This document shows positions 1 to 5,847 of a DNA stretch of 9,085 nucleotides, in pieces. Below the pieces are notes generated by a model, which saw nothing but the letters and a program-made list of their open reading frames with translations, did no database searches and had not been told where the DNA came from. Each line of letters starts with the position of its first letter. The first letter of the stretch is position 1. This stretch comes from Bacteroidales bacterium (GTDB lineage Bacteria > Bacteroidota > Bacteroidia > Bacteroidales > UBA7960): positions 1 to 9,085 of the forward strand of contig SKYG01000365.1 in NCBI GenBank assembly GCA_007128045.1, given 5' to 3'. Made by a program: the position numbers and the translations under genes.

Positions 1-822
1 CAACTCTGTCCTTCGCCGTTGGTCGTCTTCATGATCAGCTAGTTCCTGTATGGCATTCGAGTTACGTTCGGCAAAGGATATTAATGCCTTGGCAGCGATT
101 TTCATGGCCTGTAATTCATTCCTTTTTGAATGGTATTCAATGATTCGATCGTCTTCCAGGAAGGAATTTTGCGTTGATCCGGTTTCTCCTGTGGTTTCTG
201 CTCCAATGGCTTTTCTAGTGTGAACATCAATTGGTTTTTGATGTGTTGCTATTTCGTTGATTTCGGCATCCAGCAACTGCAGTGCCTGATTACACTCGTC
301 GATCAGATCAAGCATACCTTTGCCAAAAAGCTTGTAGCCCAGCACGGTATGTCCTGGTGCTCTCTGTTCCTGAAACTCGGTAAAGATACCGGCCTGATAC
401 GCTTTGAGCCATTCCTGACTCATCAGCGCCATCAGCTTGCCACGGTTGGTTCGCCCTTTCCAAAATGGTATGATCTCCTGCTTATAGATATTGCGGGTCT
501 CTTCAGGTACCTTAAAGAATACTTTAGGTCTGTTGTGCAATATTTCAAGATCTTCCAGCGAATGCAGACTAATCTCCGGATATGTAGGTGTTGCCTTAGG
601 TTTGGGCCCTCTTTCACCGATAATTAATTCATCGATACCGATATAGAGTTTTTTGTTATCCAACATGTATTGGAAACATTTTGCCCTTTGCACTGGAACC
701 GGATCGGAAGGGTCCAACATATCTTTGTAAAATTTCGTTACCAGTTGAGCACGCTCATGATGCAATACGTTCTCAGCCTCTAAACTTAGTTTTCTCAGTT
801 GGTGTACTCTTTGTGTGATCAT
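1..822 (-). CDS. Glycyl-radical enzyme, 4-hydroxyproline dehydratase (HypD)-like, N-terminal part
   Basis: This is the first 274 codons of a minus-strand gene that continues past the left edge; the frame is open from the ATG at 822-820 to base 1. The protein carries PFL-like N-terminal landmarks: ELIIGERGP (about 66-73), ATPTYPEI (77-84), QEIIPFWKGR (115-124), EWLKAYQAGIFTEFQEQRAPGHTV (137-160, written here as EWLKAYQAG plus IFTEFQEQRAPGHTV). The last block closely matches my recollection of Clostridioides difficile HypD, including the active-site Phe152 and His160 equivalents (here F150 and H158). HypD dehydrates trans-4-hydroxy-L-proline to pyrroline-5-carboxylate in the cytoplasm. The catalytic Cys and Gly loops lie outside the window, so substrate is unproven; another PFL2-type dehydratase is possible. 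A stretch of roughly 37 residues near 195-230 looks inserted relative to HypD. The gene follows its activase after 13 bases, so the two are surely co-transcribed. Confidence 0.88.
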   Translation of the reverse strand, partial: MITQRVHQLRKLSLEAENVLHHERAQLVTKFYKDMLDPSDPVPVQRAKCFQYMLDNKKLYIGIDELIIGERGPKPKATPTYPEISLHSLEDLEILHNRPKVFFKVPEETRNIYKQEIIPFWKGRTNRGKLMALMSQEWLKAYQAGIFTEFQEQRAPGHTVLGYKLFGKGMLDLIDECNQALQLLDAEINEIATHQKPIDVHTRKAIGAETTGETGSTQNSFLEDDRIIEYHSKRNELQAMKIAAKALISFAERNSNAIQELADHEDDQRRRTEL

Positions 823-823
823 G

Positions 824-851
824 TGGGGTTGCGGGTTAAGAGTTGCGGGTT
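824..851. repeat. Four tandem heptamers across the activase stop codon
   Basis: On the plus strand the units read TGGGGTT, GCGGGTT, AAGAGTT, GCGGGTT (minus-strand pattern AACYCnn). Two units are identical and all end in GTT or GGTT. The array supplies the codons for the last residues of the activase (Arg-Asn-Ser), its TAA stop (836-838) and nearly the whole spacer before the HypD-like ATG (822). It therefore sits where a ribosome binding site would be expected, without resembling one. Confidence 0.75.
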
Positions 852-1621
852 AGCCTGAATATGTTTTTCAATTCACTCATTTGATGATCATTAAGATCTG
901 GTTTAAACACTTTAGGCTGTGATAAACCCAGTGCTTCATATTTTTTACGACCTAATCGGTGGTAGGGCAGAAGGTCTATCCTACGTATATTTTTTTGAAG
1001 CGGTAAAAGTGCATCACGGATTGCCTCCATCTCTTCGTGGTTGTCATTAAACCCGGGAATTACCGGAATACGAATGATCACGCTGATATCTGATCTGGTC
1101 AATGAATACAGGTTTTGCATAATCAGTGTATTGTCGACCCCGGTATACTTTATATGTGCGTGGTTGTTGGTGGTCTTTATGTCAAACAGCAGCATATTTG
1201 CCTTTTTGCTTACTTCCCTGAACAGTTCCGGGTCGCCGTGGCCCGAGGTGTCGACAGCGGTATGGATGTTTGCATTCCTGCAACGAACCAGCATCTCGAG
1301 CAGGAATTCACCCTGCATAAGTGGTTCACCGCCCGAGAATGTCACACCACCACCGCTTTCTTCGAAGAATATCAGGTCTTTTTCGATTTCATGAAATACT
1401 TCTGATGCTGTAAGCCATTTACCAACCGTAACATGGCAAATAGTCTCCTTCCCATCCAATTTATGAAACGTACGCATGGGTTGCGGCTCCGGATGAATGC
1501 CTTCCGGGTTGTGACACCAAACACAATTCAGCGGACAGCCTTTCAGGAAAACCGTAGTACGGATACCCGGGCCATCGTGCACGGAGTAGCGTCTGATGTC
1601 GAATGTTAAACCGCGAATCAT
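836..1621 (-). CDS. Glycyl-radical enzyme activating protein (radical SAM), short form
   Basis: A 261-residue activase that would use a [4Fe-4S] cluster and S-adenosylmethionine to install the glycyl radical on its partner enzyme. The N-terminal IRRYSVHDGPGIRT (9-22) is the family signature. The radical-SAM cysteines are C29, C33 and C36 in a CX3CX2C motif. GGGVTFSGGEP (90-100) contains the SAM-binding GGEP. Later landmarks are VDTSG (123-127), DIK (147-149), VIPGFND (187-193) and LLPYH (217-221). Only about 50 residues separate the cysteine motif from GGGVTFSGGEP, so the ferredoxin-like double-cluster insert found in many activases is absent, as in pyruvate formate-lyase activase. The start is the ATG at 1621; no Shine-Dalgarno precedes it. 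The last codons and the stop lie inside a heptamer repeat. The downstream HypD-like gene is the obvious target. Confidence 0.93.
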   Translation of the reverse strand: MIRGLTFDIRRYSVHDGPGIRTTVFLKGCPLNCVWCHNPEGIHPEPQPMRTFHKLDGKETICHVTVGKWLTASEVFHEIEKDLIFFEESGGGVTFSGGEPLMQGEFLLEMLVRCRNANIHTAVDTSGHGDPELFREVSKKANMLLFDIKTTNNHAHIKYTGVDNTLIMQNLYSLTRSDISVIIRIPVIPGFNDNHEEMEAIRDALLPLQKNIRRIDLLPYHRLGRKKYEALGLSQPKVFKPDLNDHQMSELKNIFRLTRNS

Positions 1622-1690
1622 ATGAATAAATTAGTTGTTATGGTGATAACCTGGTATCGTTTGTTGTGGAGACAAAGCATGTTTCGTGAT

Positions 1691-1723
1691 GTCTTTAGCA
1701 GGATTTTATAAAGACTAAGTCTT
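1691..1723. promoter_or_regulatory. Overlapping dyads upstream of the activase gene
   Basis: GTCTTTA (1691-1697) is the exact complement of TAAAGAC (1709-1715). AAGACTAAGTCTT (1711-1723) is also a dyad with six-base arms. The AAGAC arm is shared, so only one of the two pairings can form at a time. The site lies 70-100 bases upstream of the activase start, where an operator or leader structure would sit. The arms are short and AT-rich, so chance is a real possibility. Confidence 0.25.
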
Positions 1724-1795
1724 CTTTAAAAAGCTGTGAAATTGAATCCTGAAAATGTTGATTGGGTATGGTTGGATGACGCCATATGGGAAGGA

Positions 1796-1882
1796 TCAGC
1801 ATATCCAACAGGCATAAAGGCCTTTGCCGTTGTTGTGGTAGAGGGTATTGAGGGGGAGGTCGTAGTTGCTTATCAATGCCAT
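1796..1882 (-). other. Small open stretch, possible gene fragment
   Basis: An ATG at 1882-1880 opens 28 codons ending in TGA (1798-1796). The middle reads ISNYDLPLNTLYHNNGKGLY. It loosely resembles FG-GAP/VCBS-repeat text (NxLYxNNGxG) and, just as loosely, the DLLPYHxxGxxKY stretch near the C-terminus of glycyl-radical activases, such as the intact one next door. It has no ribosome binding site and is very short. I read it as debris or chance and assign no function. Confidence 0.2.
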
Positions 1883-1883
1883 A

Positions 1884-1905
1884 TACAAAAATAAGAATTT
1901 TTGTA
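1884..1905. terminator. AT-rich hairpin after the T9SS remnant
   Basis: TACAAAAAT (1884-1892) and ATTTTTGTA (1897-1905) pair perfectly over nine bases around a four-base AAGA loop. It starts about 14 bases downstream of the stop codon of the sorting-tail remnant on the minus strand, where the terminator of the lost gene would have been. The stem has only one G-C pair and there is no separate U-tract. The same bases contain a minus-strand TATTTTTG, so a promoter role is also possible. Confidence 0.3.
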
Positions 1906-1918
1906 ATGTATCGTAAAA

Positions 1919-2037
1919 TTAGTACTTGATCACGATACGTTTTGTGGTAACAGGTGCATTTTCGGTAGATATTTTAATGAAATAGACACCATTTCCCACT
2001 CCAAATGCAATGAATACCACTTGTATTTGGTACGTTT
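1919..2037 (-). pseudogene. Remnant of a T9SS C-terminal sorting domain
   Basis: The minus strand reads GVGNGVYFIKISTENAP followed by VTTKRIVIKY and a TAA stop (1921-1919). This is the classic end of a Bacteroidota type IX secretion sorting domain (pattern LPxGVYFIKI...VxKRIIIK), which directs a protein across the outer membrane before being cleaved. The frame extends upstream only to about 2037, where an in-frame TGA closes it, and no start or passenger domain is present. The rest of the gene would have lain where the sulfatase now begins. It is therefore the stranded 3' end of a secreted-protein gene, lost by deletion or rearrangement. Confidence 0.7.
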
Positions 2038-2064
2038 TTCAATTCTTGCCTGATTGAAAATTAG

Positions 2065-2072
2065 TATGTTTG
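2065..2072 (+). promoter_or_regulatory. Bacteroidota-type -7 box, candidate sulfatase promoter
   Basis: TATGTTTG matches the Bacteroidota -7 consensus TAnnTTTG exactly, 63 bases before the first sulfatase ATG. No good TTTG -33 element stands at the usual 19-21 base distance; the nearest is TTG at 2046-2048, 16 bases upstream. The placement is right but the upstream element is weak. Confidence 0.4.
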
Positions 2073-2134
2073 TGACCTATCCGTTGTGAATCTGGAAATC
2101 CATATCAATTTAAAATGAGAAATCCATGATTTAG

Positions 2135-3727
2135 ATGGGTCAAAAACTTATATTACCAAACCTATTAATTTTCATGATGATGAACCTAAATTCAGCAGTA
2201 TCCAGTTCCCTGAAATGTATTAATATTATAGCATTACTCGGAGGTGCTAGTGTCAGTTGCGCACAACCGAATACACAGTCGTCTGTTGAACAGCCAAAAA
2301 ACGTGTTGTTAATTCTTGTTGATGACCTAAAGCCCACCCTCGGCTGTTACGGAGATCCGATTGCTGTAAGTCCGAATATTGACAGGCTTGCAGGGCTGGG
2401 TATCCGTTTTAATAATGCCTATTGCAACCAGGCTGTTTGTATGGCTTCTCGTTATAACCTGTTAACAGGGGCCCGGTCAACCAGTACAGGTCTCTACAAT
2501 TTCGGATCAGAGTTTCGGGATATTTACCCGGATGCCATTACCTTGCCCCAGTATTTTATGAATGCTGGCTATCACACTGAAGCCATTGGAAAAGTGTTTC
2601 ATGTTGGCCATGGAAATACGGATGACAAAGTATCCTGGAGCATTCCGCTTCATCATGAGAAAATGATAGAATATATTTTGCCTGAATCTACCAATCGACA
2701 ACTCACCCGAGAGGAGGTGTTTTTTGAGAATACACGGCTGTATTTCGATGATGTTCCACCAATGCGTGAGTTGCCCAGGGGTGCCGCCTGGGAAATTGCA
2801 GACGTACTTGATGAGGCTTATGCAGATGGGCGAATTGCACGACGTGCCATTGACCGTTTACGTGTGCACAATGCCAATCCTGAACAGCCTTTTTTTATGG
2901 CAGTAGGATTTATGCGGCCGCATCTACCATTCGTGCCGCCAAAAAAATACTGGGATATGTACGATCCTGAAAAACTACCAATGCCTGAATTCGAGCAGGA
3001 CCCTGAAAATGCACCGCCTATGGCAATCAAAAGAGGAGGGGAAATTGAGCAATTTGATAAGATTCCAATAGGTCAACACATATTCCCTGACTCTATCAAA
3101 CGAAAATTGATACATGGGTATTATGCTTCCGTCAGTTATGTGGACGCACAGGTCGGACGAGTTGTGAACGAATTGGAACGTCTTGGCATGCTCGACAATA
3201 CTATTGTTATTCTTTGGAGTGATCATGGCTGGCATTTGGGGGATCACGGATATTGGACCAAACACACCCTCTATGAGCAGGCAAACGTCATTCCACTTAT
3301 CATGGTGGTTTCAGGTGTTACAACTCCAGGGACAGCAACAGATCAAATCATTGAAACTGTCGATATTTATCCAACACTGACTAATCTTGCCGGTCTTGGT
3401 TTCCCGGAGGCTCCTCAGCCTATCGACGGACTAAGCATGGTTCCTGTTTTAAAGAACCCTTCACTTGAGATTCGGGATCATGCCTATCATAGTTTTACCA
3501 GGGGGGGATATATTGGACGTGCCATCAGAACCGACAGGTACCGTTTGGTTGAATGGGTGAGGATCAACAACCAGGATGAAGAACGCTTTTATGAATTGTA
3601 TGATTACCTTACGGATCCATTGGAGACTAGAAACGTGTATGATGAACATCCGGAAGTGGTTGCGTCATTAATGTCAATCTTAGCCAGACATCCGCAAGCG
3701 GAAAATCCTGCACCAAGGAGCCGATGA
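2135..3727 (+). CDS. Exported sulfatase, iduronate-2-sulfatase-like (S1 family)
   Basis: A 530-residue arylsulfatase-superfamily enzyme that would remove sulfate esters from glycans in the periplasm or at the cell surface. Residues use the ATG at 2135. LLILVDD (58-64) gives the metal-binding Asp pair. The formylglycine site is C102 in AVCMASRYNLLTG (100-112), with Ala where the usual CxPxR has Pro. K153 and H156 (GKVFH), H263 (RPHLPF), D363/H364 (WSDHG) and K376 complete the expected active site. The layout and the GLYNFGSEFRD stretch resemble iduronate-2-sulfatase. The N-terminus has a hydrophobic leader ending near C42; ATGs at 2174-2182 (residues 14-16) would give a more normal signal peptide, so the true start may be there. 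The Cys may be a lipidation site, but the -3 position (Ser) is atypical. No maturase is in the window. Confidence 0.93.
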   Translation: MGQKLILPNLLIFMMMNLNSAVSSSLKCINIIALLGGASVSCAQPNTQSSVEQPKNVLLILVDDLKPTLGCYGDPIAVSPNIDRLAGLGIRFNNAYCNQAVCMASRYNLLTGARSTSTGLYNFGSEFRDIYPDAITLPQYFMNAGYHTEAIGKVFHVGHGNTDDKVSWSIPLHHEKMIEYILPESTNRQLTREEVFFENTRLYFDDVPPMRELPRGAAWEIADVLDEAYADGRIARRAIDRLRVHNANPEQPFFMAVGFMRPHLPFVPPKKYWDMYDPEKLPMPEFEQDPENAPPMAIKRGGEIEQFDKIPIGQHIFPDSIKRKLIHGYYASVSYVDAQVGRVVNELERLGMLDNTIVILWSDHGWHLGDHGYWTKHTLYEQANVIPLIMVVSGVTTPGTATDQIIETVDIYPTLTNLAGLGFPEAPQPIDGLSMVPVLKNPSLEIRDHAYHSFTRGGYIGRAIRTDRYRLVEWVRINNQDEERFYELYDYLTDPLETRNVYDEHPEVVASLMSILARHPQAENPAPRSR

Positions 3728-3800
3728 CAACTGCCATATTGATGACAGTGACCAACAAGGTGGTAGCCTGAGCTATAATGTACACTTTTTTCAATTATTT

Positions 3801-3848
3801 ATCAGGTTATTTCCTGATTTATGTATATTATTGCAGAATAATATCAGG
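3801..3848 (+). promoter_or_regulatory. Three-arm hairpin region between sulfatase and araD
   Basis: ATCAGG (3801-3806), CCTGAT (3813-3818) and ATCAGG again (3843-3848) give one central arm that can pair with either flank. The second pairing is backed by ATATTATT (3825-3832) and AATAATAT (3837-3844) around a GCAG loop. This sits in the 176-base gap between the sulfatase stop and the araD start. It may be the sulfatase terminator, an araD leader with alternative folds, or an AT-rich coincidence. No U-tract follows. Confidence 0.35.
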
Positions 3849-3903
3849 CAGGCTAGCACCTGTATCAATAGTAAGTTTCATTTATACCAAATTACATTGA
3901 TTT

Positions 3904-4605
3904 ATGCTGTATAATTTGAGGAAATCCGTGCTTGAAGCCAATGTAAAACTGGCTAAATATGGCTTGGTTATTTTTACCTGGGGAAATGTAAGTGGTATCG
4001 ACAGGGCTACCGGTCTTGTGGCCATAAAACCAAGCGGCATTGAATACGATGACCTGAAAGTTGACGACATCGTGATCGTGGATTTAGAAGGGAAGGTAAT
4101 GTCTGGCAGTATGAAGCCATCTTCGGATACTGCTTCACATTTATATCTTTACCAGCAGTTTCCAGATGTTGGAGGTATCGTTCATACGCATTCTGCCTGG
4201 GCCTCAACCTGGGCACAGGCTGGCAGAGGCATCCCTGTTTACGGCACCACTCATGCAGACTATTTCTATGGAGAGATACCATGTACCCGGCCATTGACTG
4301 CCGAAGAGCTGTCAAAAGACTATGAAAAAAACACTGGCCTGGTCATCGTGGAGACATTCCAGGAGATGGATTATATGAACATCCCGGCTGCATTGGTTCA
4401 TGGTCATGGTCCATTCGCCTGGGGTGGCAGTGTAGGTGAAGCCCTGCATAATGCAGTAGTGCTTGAAGAAGTCGCGAAAATGGCATACCATACCGAGATG
4501 ATGGGTCAAGATACACCGATTGATAAGTTTTTGCTTGATAAGCACTACTTACGTAAACATGGTGAAGGTGCCTATTACGGTCAGAAAAGAAGAAAACCCC
4601 TTTAA
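3904..4605 (+). CDS. araD: L-ribulose-5-phosphate 4-epimerase
   Basis: A 233-residue class II aldolase-fold zinc enzyme, almost exactly the length of E. coli AraD (231). It interconverts L-ribulose 5-phosphate and D-xylulose 5-phosphate in the cytoplasm, feeding L-arabinose into the pentose phosphate pathway. TWGNVSGIDR (25-34) and IKPSG (41-45) are phosphate and substrate-binding motifs. KPSSDT (71-76) gives zinc ligand D75, HTH (94-96) gives H94 and H96, and VHGHGPFAWG (165-174) gives H168. TTHADYFYG (115-123) carries D119, and the C-terminal AYYGQ (223-227) carries the conserved Tyr, matching E. coli D120 and Y229. Similarity to E. coli AraD runs the full length, so I favour araD over sgaE/ulaF-type paralogues, although those are close. 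The start (ATG 3904) fits that alignment. Isomerase and kinase genes (araA, araB) are not in the window. Confidence 0.93.
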   Translation: MLYNLRKSVLEANVKLAKYGLVIFTWGNVSGIDRATGLVAIKPSGIEYDDLKVDDIVIVDLEGKVMSGSMKPSSDTASHLYLYQQFPDVGGIVHTHSAWASTWAQAGRGIPVYGTTHADYFYGEIPCTRPLTAEELSKDYEKNTGLVIVETFQEMDYMNIPAALVHGHGPFAWGGSVGEALHNAVVLEEVAKMAYHTEMMGQDTPIDKFLLDKHYLRKHGEGAYYGQKRRKPL

Positions 4606-4617
4606 ATATACACTCCT

Positions 4618-5784
4618 ATGAAACCAGTTTTTAAAATCAGTCCTTTAGTATTCATTTCTGTTATTAGTTTTTTTATGATGAATTGTAGTTCACCACAGCA
4701 AAAGCTTGCCGACGGCGTAAAACATCCTGTTCCGGAAAATTTTTCCACTGTGATCAATGGCAAACATGTCTCACTCTACACGCTTGTAAACGACAATGGC
4801 CTTCGGGTCGACATCACCAACTTTGGCGGCCGTATAGTAAGTTTGCTGGTGCCTGATAAAGATGGTGTGTTCGATGACATCGTTACTGGTTATCTTGATA
4901 TTGATGGATTTGTCAATTCAAGCGAAGCTTACTTTGGCGCATTGATAGGCCGGTACGGGAACCGTATCGCCAATGCCACTTTCAATATTGATGGTGAAAC
5001 ATATACGCTGGTGGCTAATAATGGTCCCAACAGCCTTCACGGTGGTCCCGGAGGCTTTCACAACGTAGTTTGGGATGCCGAGCAAATTGATGCACAGTCA
5101 CTTCGACTGAAGTATTTATCTGCAGACATGGAAGAAGGCTTTCCCGGCAATCTTGATGTTACTGTTACGTACACACTTACCAATAACGATGAGATCCATA
5201 TTGAATATTTTGCCACGACCGATAAGCCTACTGTCGTTAATCTGACCAATCACGCCTTCTTCAATCTTGCCGGTGAAGGAAGCAAAACCATCAATGATCA
5301 TGTTTTGAGAATCCTGGCCGATCATTACACACCTGTAGATGAGACTTTAATCCCTACCGGTGTTATTGAACCGGTTGCAGGTACTCCGTTCGATTTCAGG
5401 CAATACAATCGCATTGGCGACAGGGTAGATGCCAACCACCAGCAAATTGAGTATGGAAAAGGCTATGACCATAATTTTGTGCTCAACAAAACTGCCGGGG
5501 TTTCAGGTACTGAGCTTGCAGCGAGTGTATATGAGCCTGTAAGCGGCAGATTGATGGAAGTGTTTACTACCGAACCTGGTATACAGTTTTATGGTGGCAA
5601 TTTTCTGAGAGGCGTAGAAGTGGGGAAACGCGGCGAACCATACCTGCATCGCACCTCATTCTGCCTTGAAACACAGCATTTTCCTGACTCACCCAACCAG
5701 CCCAACTTCCCTTCTACTGTGCTGAGGCCTGGAGAAACCTACGAAACGAAAACCATCTATCGCTTCTCTGTGAAAACAGACTAA
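4618..5784 (+). CDS. galM: Aldose 1-epimerase (mutarotase), predicted lipoprotein
   Basis: A 388-residue galactose-mutarotase-like protein that interconverts alpha and beta anomers of free aldoses. The first 23 residues form a signal peptide with Lys2 and Lys6, a hydrophobic core and a lipobox ending at C23 (MMNCSS), so it is probably membrane-anchored and exported. GRYGNRIANATF (111-122) and NSLHGGPGGFHNVVW (138-152, H141) bind substrate. H212 in NLTNHAFFNL is the general acid, D284 in GYDHNFVL contacts sugar, and E351 in CLETQHFPDSPN is the catalytic base; all family residues are present. It begins 12 bases after the araD stop, so the two are an operon. This suggests sugars released outside the cytoplasm are equilibrated before uptake and then used via AraD. 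The exact sugar cannot be read from the sequence. Confidence 0.93.
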   Translation: MKPVFKISPLVFISVISFFMMNCSSPQQKLADGVKHPVPENFSTVINGKHVSLYTLVNDNGLRVDITNFGGRIVSLLVPDKDGVFDDIVTGYLDIDGFVNSSEAYFGALIGRYGNRIANATFNIDGETYTLVANNGPNSLHGGPGGFHNVVWDAEQIDAQSLRLKYLSADMEEGFPGNLDVTVTYTLTNNDEIHIEYFATTDKPTVVNLTNHAFFNLAGEGSKTINDHVLRILADHYTPVDETLIPTGVIEPVAGTPFDFRQYNRIGDRVDANHQQIEYGKGYDHNFVLNKTAGVSGTELAASVYEPVSGRLMEVFTTEPGIQFYGGNFLRGVEVGKRGEPYLHRTSFCLETQHFPDSPNQPNFPSTVLRPGETYETKTIYRFSVKTD

Positions 5785-5800
5785 GGCCGCAATGTGTTTC

Positions 5801-5835
5801 TTCCGACCTTCGACTTTCGACCTTTGACTTTTGAC
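5801..5835. repeat. Five tandem heptamers (YTTYGAC) before the peptidase gene
   Basis: The units are TTCCGAC, CTTCGAC, TTTCGAC, CTTTGAC and TTTTGAC, differing only at C/T positions. The array lies 16 bases after the galM stop and ends 12 bases before the probable ATG of the peptidase gene (5848). It has no stop in the peptidase frame, so an upstream ATG at 5794 would read through it as LPTFDFRPLTFDQF. That is repeat-encoded text, not a plausible signal peptide. Confidence 0.85.
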
Positions 5836-5847
5836 CAATTTATCAAC

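Larger units (their letters stand above)
1622..2134. other. Intergenic region between divergent units, with gene debris
   Basis: About 510 bases without an intact gene separate the minus-strand glycyl-radical unit from the plus-strand sulfatase. It contains a T9SS sorting-tail remnant (1919-2037), a 28-codon minus-strand open stretch (1796-1882), small inverted repeats (1691-1723, 1884-1905, and GTATCGT/ACGATAC at 1908-1914 and 1932-1938), and an exact TAnnTTTG box on each strand (plus 2065-2072; minus 1893-1886). The plus-strand open frame 1736-1894 starts only with GTG and matches nothing I recognise, so I do not call it a gene. Confidence 0.7.

Noticed and set aside
220..627. A 135-codon plus-strand open frame near the left edge
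   Set aside because: It is the antisense shadow of the HypD-like gene, whose minus-strand frame is open over the whole stretch and full of family motifs.
1041..1405. Two overlapping plus-strand open frames of about 100 codons
   Set aside because: Both lie antisense to the radical-SAM activase, and their translations show no family features.
1736..1894. Plus-strand frame of about 52 codons starting with GTG (text around AFAVVVVEGIEGEVVV)
   Set aside because: It has no ATG, no ribosome binding site and no recognisable family, and it lies opposite another open stretch in gene debris.
4007..4545. Two minus-strand open frames across araD
   Set aside because: They are shadows of a gene that aligns end to end with E. 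coli AraD.
5794..5847. N-terminal extension of the DUF885 peptidase from ATG 5794
   Set aside because: The added 18 residues are translated heptamer repeat followed by a second Met that begins a textbook signal peptide.
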